Positions 58,454 through 64,000 of a stretch of DNA of 64,000 bases are shown here, in pieces. How positions within the stretch are numbered: position 1 is the stretch's first letter; every line of letters begins with the position of its first letter. The notes under the pieces were generated by a model, which was not told where the DNA came from, did not search any database, and saw nothing but the letters and a program-made list of their open reading frames with translations. The stretch is taken from NCBI RefSeq assembly GCF_000960975.1, contig NZ_CP010803.1, forward strand, positions 2,445,944 to 2,509,943, read 5' to 3'. The position numbers were made by a program, and so were the translations under genes. The DNA comes from Martelella endophytica (GTDB lineage Bacteria; Pseudomonadota; Alphaproteobacteria; Rhizobiales; Rhizobiaceae).

Positions 58454-59827
58454 TTAGTACTGGAATTCCGAAAACAGGGGATCGACGGAGCCGTTCCAGC
58501 GGCCGTTGTAGAGGGCCAGCAGGTCCTCGGCGAATGTCGCCTTCTTGGCGATGATTTCGTCGAGCGTCATCAGGAAGACGCTTTCGTCCTGGCCACTGTT
58601 GTTGAGATTTTTGCGGGACTTGAGGCCATCACGGGCGATCGCGATCACGTCGCGGCCGACCTCGAGTAGGCTGCGTCCCTCGACTTCGGCAGAAAGCGCC
58701 TTTGCCGGAACCTCGTTACGCAGGCGATGCACGTCCTCGGCACTCCAGCCGGCGACAAGCTGTTCTGCCGCATCCATGGCGCCCTTGTCATAGAGCAGGC
58801 CGACCCAGAAGGAGGGGAGAGCGCAGATCCGCCGCCACGTGCCGCCATCCGCACCGCGCATTTCCAGGAAGCGCTTCAGCCGGACGTCGGGGAAGAGGGT
58901 GGAGAGGTGATTGGTCCAGTCGCCGCGCGTCGGTTGCCAGGCCTCGATCTCGCCCTTTAGGGCGCCGTCCATGAACTGGCGGAAGGTGATGTGGGTGCAA
59001 TCATGGTAGCGCCCGTCGCGCACCACGAAATACATCGGCACGTCGAGCGCCCAGTCGACATAGCGTTCGAAGCCGAAATCCGGCTCGAAGGCGAAGTCGA
59101 GAATGCCGGCGCGGTTGTTGTCAGTGTCGCGCCAGATATCGCCGCGCCAGGACAAGAGCCCGTTCGGCTTGCCCTCGGTAAAGGGCGAGGAGGCGAACAG
59201 CGCTGTCGCAAGCGGCTGCAGCTTCTGCGACAGCGCCATCTTGCGGCGCATGTCGGCTTCCGACGAAAAGTCGATGTTCACCTGGATCGTGCAGGTGCGG
59301 TACATCATGTCGAGGCCCTTGGTGCCGACCTTCGGCATATAGTTCGTCATGATGTCGTAGCGCGATTTGGGCATGCGCGGGGTTTCGGCCAGCGTCCATT
59401 TCGGGCTACCGCCAATGCCGAGAAAGCCGATGCCCATCGGCTCGGCAACACCACGCAGCACCGCGAGGTGCCGGTTCGATTCGCGACAGGTCTCGTGCAG
59501 GGTCTCAAGCGGCGCGCCGGAAAGCTCGAACTGGCCGCCGGGCTCGAGCGAAATCGCGCCCATTCCGGAGGGCTCGGCTAGGCCGATGATATTGCCGCCA
59601 TCCATGATGGCGTCCCAGCCGAGCTTTTCCTGCATGCCTTTCAGCAAGGCAGAGATCGACTGTTCTCCGTCATAGGGAACCGGGCGGTTGCCGTCGCGGA
59701 AGAACGGGAACTTCTCATGCTCGGTGCCGATGCGGAAATCGGCTTCCGGCTTGCAGCCGGCTTCGAGGTAGGAGACGAGTTCCGCCTTGCCGGAAATCGG
59801 CGTTTCGTCGGAGGTGTCGCGGGCCAT
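58454..59827 (-). CDS. gshA: Glutamate-cysteine ligase (plant/alphaproteobacterial type)
   Basis: 457 residues, GCS2 family. RIGTEHEKFPFF, GMGAISLEPGGQFELSGAPL, NYMPKVGTKGLDMMYRTCTIQVNID (parts quoted for the substrate/metal site) and FEPDFGFERYVDWALDVPMYFVVRDG (ditto) identify the plant/alphaproteobacterial GshA. It makes gamma-glutamylcysteine, the first step to glutathione. rsmE lies upstream on the same strand, 135 bases away; a GC palindrome at 59883-59900 sits between. Confidence 0.96.
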   Translation of the reverse strand: MARDTSDETPISGKAELVSYLEAGCKPEADFRIGTEHEKFPFFRDGNRPVPYDGEQSISALLKGMQEKLGWDAIMDGGNIIGLAEPSGMGAISLEPGGQFELSGAPLETLHETCRESNRHLAVLRGVAEPMGIGFLGIGGSPKWTLAETPRMPKSRYDIMTNYMPKVGTKGLDMMYRTCTIQVNIDFSSEADMRRKMALSQKLQPLATALFASSPFTEGKPNGLLSWRGDIWRDTDNNRAGILDFAFEPDFGFERYVDWALDVPMYFVVRDGRYHDCTHITFRQFMDGALKGEIEAWQPTRGDWTNHLSTLFPDVRLKRFLEMRGADGGTWRRICALPSFWVGLLYDKGAMDAAEQLVAGWSAEDVHRLRNEVPAKALSAEVEGRSLLEVGRDVIAIARDGLKSRKNLNNSGQDESVFLMTLDEIIAKKATFAEDLLALYNGRWNGSVDPLFSEFQY

Positions 59828-59882
59828 GGGAAGTTCCTCGCAAGATGGATGACCGGTCGGGGCCGGGCTTTTGTCCGCTCAT

Positions 59883-59900
59883 GGCCCGGATTTCCGGGCC
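59883..59900. repeat. GC-rich palindrome between rsmE and gshA
   Basis: GGCCCGGA-TT-TCCGGGCC, a perfect inverted repeat 56 bases ahead of the gshA ATG. No T-run follows in the minus direction, so a terminator for rsmE is doubtful. Confidence 0.5.
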
Positions 59901-59962
59901 GATCAAGTCAATTTCTTTGATTGTCTGATAAACGTTTGGAGGGCCGTCCGGCTCCCGGCGGA

Positions 59963-60700
59963 TTATCGCCAGTCGCCGATCGCCGCCTGGATCACGGCAA
60001 GGGCCGCGACCGCCGCAGTGTCGGCGCGCAGGATGCGGGGGCCGAGCGGGATCGCGGTAACGAAGTCGCGGCTGCGCAGAAGGCTCCGCTCCTCATCCGA
60101 AAACCCGCCCTCAGGGCCGACAATCAGCGCCAGGCTCGCCTCGCCGACACCCTTCAGCGCATCGAGCGGGTTCTGCGTTTCCTCGGCCTCGTCGCAGAAG
60201 ATCAGCCTGCGGCCGTCCGGCCAGGCCTCGATGATATCGGCAAGTTTGGCCGGCTCGCGGAGTTCGGGGATCGCAAGCACGCCGCACTGTTCGGCGGCCT
60301 CGATGATATTGGCGGCAAGCCGGTCGGACTTGCCGGGCTTGCCCTGCACATGCTGGGTCATCACCGGCTGGATGATGCCGGCGCCCATTTCCACGGCCTT
60401 CTGCACCATATAGTCCATCCGCCCGACCTTCAGCGGTGCGAAGAGATAGTGCAGGTCGGCCGGCGGCGTCTGCGGCCGCGTCTGTTCGACGGCCTCGAGC
60501 ACGATCTTCTTGCGGGTCGGATAGGTGAGGCGGGCGCGCCACTCGCCGTCACGGCCGTTGAACAGCAGAAGCTCGGTGTTCTCTTCGGCGCGCAGCACGT
60601 GGGCGAGATAGTGAAACTGGTCCTTGTCCGCCTCGACCGATACCCCTTCGGCAAGGTCGGCGGCGATGAACAGGCGTTGCAGGCGATAATTGGCGCGCAT
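59963..60700 (-). CDS. rsmE: 16S rRNA m3U1498 methyltransferase RsmE
   Basis: 245 residues, SPOUT/RsmE family. The N-terminal PUA-like part ([21 protein letters not shown]) and C-terminal knot with [20 protein letters not shown] and [13 protein letters not shown] are diagnostic. Methylates U1498 of 16S rRNA. Upstream of gshA on the same strand; the pair is common in rhizobia. ATG at 60698-60700. Confidence 0.95.
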   Translation of the reverse strand: MRANYRLQRLFIAADLAEGVSVEADKDQFHYLAHVLRAEENTELLLFNGRDGEWRARLTYPTRKKIVLEAVEQTRPQTPPADLHYLFAPLKVGRMDYMVQKAVEMGAGIIQPVMTQHVQGKPGKSDRLAANIIEAAEQCGVLAIPELREPAKLADIIEAWPDGRRLIFCDEAEETQNPLDALKGVGEASLALIVGPEGGFSDEERSLLRSRDFVTAIPLGPRILRADTAAVAALAVIQAAIGDWR

Positions 60701-60773
60701 GGGCGGCTCCGGCGATTCGGGCTCTGTTGGACGCGAACCTAAACCAGTTCCGGTGCCGACGGCAAAGGGGAGG

Positions 60774-61241
60774 TCAGTTGGCGAACTTGGCGGCGAAATC
60801 GAGAAGCAGCGTCTTCAGTCCCGGCTCCTCGACCATTTCGGCCGCCAGTTCGAGCGAGGTCCAGTGACGTTCGCGCTCGGAGGACTCCGGAAACTTCGTT
60901 TTCATCTTGCGTACGGAGAGCGGATAGAGCGCGACCTCGCACGGGATCGATCTGCCATCGTCGAGGCGCTTGAGATAGGAGAAGCTGCCGAGCGGGGCGT
61001 CGGCGATCTTGCCCTTGATGCCGGCCTCCTCGAAGGCCTCCTGTTCTGCAACCTGATGGGGGGCCTTGTTGGCCATCGGCCAGCCCTTGGGCGTCACCCA
61101 GCGGCCCGTGTCGCGACTGGTGATCAGCAGCACCTCGACCGACTTCGTCTTCTTGTCCTGTCTGTAGCACAACGCCGCATATTGCTGGCGGGCGGCGATT
61201 TCCTCGCCGTTTTCTGCCGCCAGCTTGTCCTTAGAGGGCAT
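60774..61241 (-). CDS. NUDIX hydrolase
   Basis: 155 residues from the ATG at 61239-61241 (AAAGGA upstream). The Nudix box reads [30 protein letters not shown]; compared with the consensus G-x5-E-x7-REUxEExGU it has Lys for the first Glu and Gln for Arg, but the metal-binding EAFEEAG is intact. This PKGWP variant resembles the DIPP-like group common in alphaproteobacteria. Substrate (a nucleoside or inositol diphosphate) is unproven. Confidence 0.88.
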   Translation of the reverse strand: MPSKDKLAAENGEEIAARQQYAALCYRQDKKTKSVEVLLITSRDTGRWVTPKGWPMANKAPHQVAEQEAFEEAGIKGKIADAPLGSFSYLKRLDDGRSIPCEVALYPLSVRKMKTKFPESSERERHWTSLELAAEMVEEPGLKTLLLDFAAKFAN

Positions 61242-61452
61242 GACTTTCCTTTCGCATGCACGCGGTTGCAAACCCTGCTTCGCCACCCATAAACGATAAA
61301 ACTAGCATCGCGGATTCGTTTCTCGCGTGAAGCTTTTATGAATTTTCACTTGAACATTTAAGGGTGTTCGAATCGCTGCGGCGAGCGCTTTCAGCCTGCC
61401 GAATCGAAAGTCATTGTGCAACCGATGTTGTGTGTTCCGGCGCGCTTCGCGC

Positions 61453-61478
61453 GGAACTTTTGACGCGCGTCCCCCGTT
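61453..61478 (+). promoter_or_regulatory. Candidate EcfG general-stress promoter for the DUF1328 gene
   Basis: GGAAC at 61453-61457, 17 bases, then CGTT at 61475-61478: the EcfG consensus. It leaves a leader of about 25-30 bases before the ATG at 61510. The GGAAC also forms the right arm of a GTTCCG...CGGAAC hairpin (61434-61457). Confidence 0.72.
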
Positions 61479-61509
61479 TCCGTGCAAAGAAAGTTACCAA
61501 GGAAACACC

Positions 61510-61674
61510 ATGCTTTACTGGATTCTCGTCCTGTTGATCATCGCCGGCGTCGCGAGCCTGCTCGGCTTCCGGGGCGTTGCCGGGCTTTCTGCCGGCATTG
61601 CGCGCATCCTCATCTTCATCGTTCTGGTCGTGCTGCTGATCTCGCTTCTGACCGGTCTTCTTGTCGTCGCCTGA
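61510..61674 (+). CDS. DUF1328 (YtjA-family) small membrane protein
   Basis: 54 residues from the ATG at 61510, AAGGAAA just ahead. Two hydrophobic helices, with the family pattern GFRGVAGLSAGIARILIFI in the middle. DUF1328 proteins are stress-associated small membrane proteins without known activity. The candidate EcfG promoter immediately upstream fits general-stress control. It converges on the LysR gene. Confidence 0.9.
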   Translation: MLYWILVLLIIAGVASLLGFRGVAGLSAGIARILIFIVLVVLLISLLTGLLVVA

Positions 61675-61679
61675 CCGGC

Positions 61680-62585
61680 TCAGGCGTCCCAATACGGACT
61701 TGGACCATAGAGGCGAGCCAGGAAATCGATGAAGAGCCGCACCTTGGCGGGCAGGAAGTTGCGGCTCGGATAGACGGCAAAAAGCCCGACCTCGGCGGCG
61801 CTCTCATAGTCCGGCAGAACCTGTACCAGCTTGCCCGCAGATAGCTCCGGGCCGATATCCCAAGTGGATCGCAGTGCGATCCCCATGCCGGAAAGCACCG
61901 TCTCGCGAATGACTTCGCTGGAATTCGTGACCAGGCGGCCTTCCGGCTTGATGCTGATCGGCCCGGTCGGTCCCTCAAGGCGCCAGTGCTCGTCATTGTG
62001 GGCGGGCAGGCAGACATGGTGTTCGAGATCTAAAAGCGTTTCCGGCGTGCCGTGATCGGCAAGGTAGCCTGGCGTGGCGCAGAGGATGCGCCGGACGCGG
62101 GCGAGGCGCCGCGCCACCAGTGACGAATCGTGAAGGTCGCCGATGCGGATCGCGACATCGTAGCCATCGCCCACGACATCGACGAAGGCATCGGTCAAAA
62201 GCAGTTCCAGCTCCAGATCCGGATGGGCGTTCATGAAGCGGGCGAGGTGCGGCGCGATGTGGAGCCGGCCGAAAGAGGTCGGCGCCGAAACCTTCAGCCG
62301 TCCCCTGACCGCCGAGGCCCGTCCTTCGACAAAGGCTTGCGCCTCCTCGAAGCCCGCAAGAACCGGGCTGAGGCGTTCGTAATAGCCCCTCCCGATTTCC
62401 GTCAGCGAAATCTGGCGCGTTGTTCGCTGGAACAGACGCGTGCCGAGCTGCTCCTCCAACCGCTTGATGCTTTTCGACACGACCGCCGGGGAAAGCCGCA
62501 ATTGTCGCGCGGCCTCGGTCATGCTGCCCGTTGCGGCGACGCGCGCGAACACTTCCATATCGCTTAGGTTTTTAATAATCGTCAT
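61680..62585 (-). CDS. LysR-family regulator divergent from glcD
   Basis: 301 residues from the ATG at 62583-62585, MTIIKNLSDMEVFARVAATGS; the frame continues upstream but that is not coding. HTH AARQLRLSPAVVSKSIKRLEEQLGTRLFQR (parts of one domain) followed by a substrate-sensing domain. The CrgA-like branch is suggested by the TTRQISLTEIGRGYYE region. Divergent from glcD, so control of glycolate use is possible but unproven. Confidence 0.92.
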   Translation of the reverse strand: MTIIKNLSDMEVFARVAATGSMTEAARQLRLSPAVVSKSIKRLEEQLGTRLFQRTTRQISLTEIGRGYYERLSPVLAGFEEAQAFVEGRASAVRGRLKVSAPTSFGRLHIAPHLARFMNAHPDLELELLLTDAFVDVVGDGYDVAIRIGDLHDSSLVARRLARVRRILCATPGYLADHGTPETLLDLEHHVCLPAHNDEHWRLEGPTGPISIKPEGRLVTNSSEVIRETVLSGMGIALRSTWDIGPELSAGKLVQVLPDYESAAEVGLFAVYPSRNFLPAKVRLFIDFLARLYGPSPYWDA

Positions 62586-62684
62586 GATTATCGCCCTTCC
62601 GGCATAAGTGTTAGCATTTGTCATGCCTTGGCGCCAATGGTAGAAGGCGAGACTATTCGAGCATGACGAGGCGGAGGAGACGCC

Positions 62685-64000
62685 GTGACGGGCGCGATAG
62701 CCTTCAAGACGCCGAAGCCTGAAATCCTGGCGCGGCGCGACACCATCATTTCCGATCTTGGCGGATTGCTGCCGACGGACTGTCTCATTCACGAGGCGCG
62801 CGAGCTGGTGCCGTTCGAGACCGATGCCTTTCTTGCCTATACCCGTGTGCCGCTTGCCGTCTGCCTGCCGGAAACGACGGAGCAGGTGGCGCGGGTGCTT
62901 GCCTATTGCCATGAGAACGGCATTCCGGTCGTGCCGCGCGGGGCCGGCACCTCGCTTTCCGGTGGCGCGATCGGCCAGGAGGACGCAATCATCCTCGGCC
63001 TGTCGCGGATGAACCGGATTCTCGATATCGACCTGCCGAACCGCGCCGCCGTGGTCCAGGCGGGCGTTACCAATATCGCCATATCCGAAGCGGTGAAGCC
63101 CGAAGGCTTTTTCTACGCACCGGATCCGAGTTCGCAGCTCGCCTGCACCATCGGCGGCAATATCGGCATGAATTCCGGTGGCGCGCATTGCCTGAAATAC
63201 GGCGTCACCACCAACAATCTCATGGGCGTGAAGCTGGTGCTCACCGATGGCACGGTGATCGAACTTGGCGGCAAGGCGCTCGATGCCGCCGGCCTCGATC
63301 TTCTGGCGCTTGTCTGCGGCTCCGAAGGCCAGTTCGGCATCATCACCGAAGCGACAGTACGGCTACTGGCGAGCCCCGAAGGGGCGCGGCCGGTGCTGTT
63401 CGGCTTCCCGACCTCGGAAAGCGCCGGCGCCTGCGTCACCGACATCATCGCCGCCGGCATCATTCCGGTCGCGATCGAGTTCATGGACAAGCCGGCGATC
63501 GAAATCTGCGAGGCCTTTGCCAAGGCCGGTTATCCGCTCGATGCCGGCGCGCTTTTGATCATCGAGGTCGAAGGCTCCGAGGACGAGATGGAGGCGATGC
63601 TCGCCCGCATCATCGCGATTGCCGAGACCCATGGCGTGATGGCGATCCGCCGCTGCCAGTCGGCAACGGAGGCCGCGCTCATCTGGAAGGGGCGCAAATC
63701 CGCCTTTGGCGCCACCGGCCGCATCGCAGACTATATCTGCATGGATGGCACGGTGCCGCTCAGCCAGCTCTCCCACGTTCTGAAGAAGACCAGCGAGATC
63801 ACTGACCGCTACGGTCTGCGTGTGGCCAATGTCTTTCATGCCGGCGACGGCAACATGCATCCGCTGATCCTCTATAATATCAACGACCCGGAGGATGCCG
63901 CCCGCGCCGAAGAGGCGGGCGCGGAGATCCTCAAGCTCTGCGTCGATGCCGGGGGCTGTCTCACCGGCGAGCACGGCGTCGGCATCGAGAAGCGCGACCT
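62685..64000 (+). CDS. glcD: Glycolate oxidase FAD-linked subunit GlcD, 5' part
   Basis: 438 residues visible, cut by the window end (the family is about 480-500). GTG start at 62685, GGAGGA upstream. The FAD-binding PCMH domain reads VPRGAGTSLSGGAIG and PDPSSQLACTIGGNIGMNSGGAH, and then comes the FAD-oxidase C-terminal part with VANVFHAGDGNMHPLI and LTGEHGVGIEKR. Oxidises glycolate to glyoxylate with GlcE/GlcF, probably encoded just downstream. Divergent from a LysR gene. Confidence 0.95.
   Translation, partial: MTGAIAFKTPKPEILARRDTIISDLGGLLPTDCLIHEARELVPFETDAFLAYTRVPLAVCLPETTEQVARVLAYCHENGIPVVPRGAGTSLSGGAIGQEDAIILGLSRMNRILDIDLPNRAAVVQAGVTNIAISEAVKPEGFFYAPDPSSQLACTIGGNIGMNSGGAHCLKYGVTTNNLMGVKLVLTDGTVIELGGKALDAAGLDLLALVCGSEGQFGIITEATVRLLASPEGARPVLFGFPTSESAGACVTDIIAAGIIPVAIEFMDKPAIEICEAFAKAGYPLDAGALLIIEVEGSEDEMEAMLARIIAIAETHGVMAIRRCQSATEAALIWKGRKSAFGATGRIADYICMDGTVPLSQLSHVLKKTSEITDRYGLRVANVFHAGDGNMHPLILYNINDPEDAARAEEAGAEILKLCVDAGGCLTGEHGVGIEKRD

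Overview
This window is a chromosomal segment of an alphaproteobacterium of the order Hyphomicrobiales (Rhizobiales), most likely family Rhizobiaceae; the genus cannot be fixed from the sequence alone. Evidence: an F1-only ATP synthase operon (atpHAGDC), a split-alpha transhydrogenase preceded by an aa3-oxidase subunit IV gene, a RirA iron regulator with its cysteine motif, ChvE/GguAB sugar transport genes, an LsrB/VtlR-like regulator next to a DUF1127 gene, a tRNA-His without the usual G-1:C73 pair, and intergenic palindromes of the kind common in rhizobia. The DNA is GC-rich, gene-dense and looks like ordinary chromosome. I saw no phage, IS element, CRISPR array or rRNA operon.

Layout. 1-6.3 kb: 3' end of priA, a small membrane protein, then atpHAGDC closed by a strong terminator. 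6.4-14.1 kb: a GGDEF-EVL protein, a CobW-type metal GTPase coupled to a WD40 protein, LacI plus hydroxyacid dehydrogenase, a MarR/membrane-protein divergent pair with twin operators, and a class I glutamine amidotransferase. 14.3-20.7 kb: a TakP-like TRAP transporter whose binding protein converges on its permeases, a TetR/SDR divergent pair with twin operators, and an MFS carrier. 20.9-25.3 kb: coxIV-like gene, pntAA-pntAB-pntB, and an extensin-like protein with a candidate EcfG promoter. 25.3-29.9 kb: small genes including an IsdG-like haem monooxygenase, a VOC protein and a truncated haemoglobin, then a DeoR regulator divergent from class II aldolase.

29.9-41.2 kb: an FbpB-type iron permease, a large multi-PAS protein with a degenerate histidine-kinase core and a CtrA-type site upstream, tRNA-His, a nested palindromic repeat that runs into the end of ktrB, ktrA, a lipoprotein, an FbpA-type iron-binding protein divergent from rirA (with candidate RirA and Irr sites between them), a TetR/epimerase divergent pair and tRNA-Arg(CCG). 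41.6-48.7 kb: two tandem ChvE paralogues followed by gguA and gguB, then an orphan UgpC-type ATPase and a DUF4186 protein. 49-57.4 kb: a beta-helix membrane protein, oxyR divergent from katA, two consecutive AraC/SDR divergent modules (the first SDR has its Shine-Dalgarno buried in a perfect hairpin), and an LsrB-like regulator. 57.7-64 kb: DUF1127, a DeoR remnant, gshA, rsmE, a NUDIX hydrolase, a DUF1328 gene with a candidate EcfG promoter, and a LysR gene divergent from glcD, which is cut by the window end.

How it fits together. The core metabolic genes (ATP synthase, transhydrogenase, aldolase, GshA) are interleaved with many self-contained regulator/enzyme divergent pairs, several with visible paired operators. 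Three stress or iron circuits stand out: OxyR-KatA, RirA with FbpA, and general-stress EcfG-type promoters. The less ordinary items are the CtrA-linked degenerate kinase, the repeat-extended KtrB, the tandem ChvE genes and the SD-sequestering hairpin.
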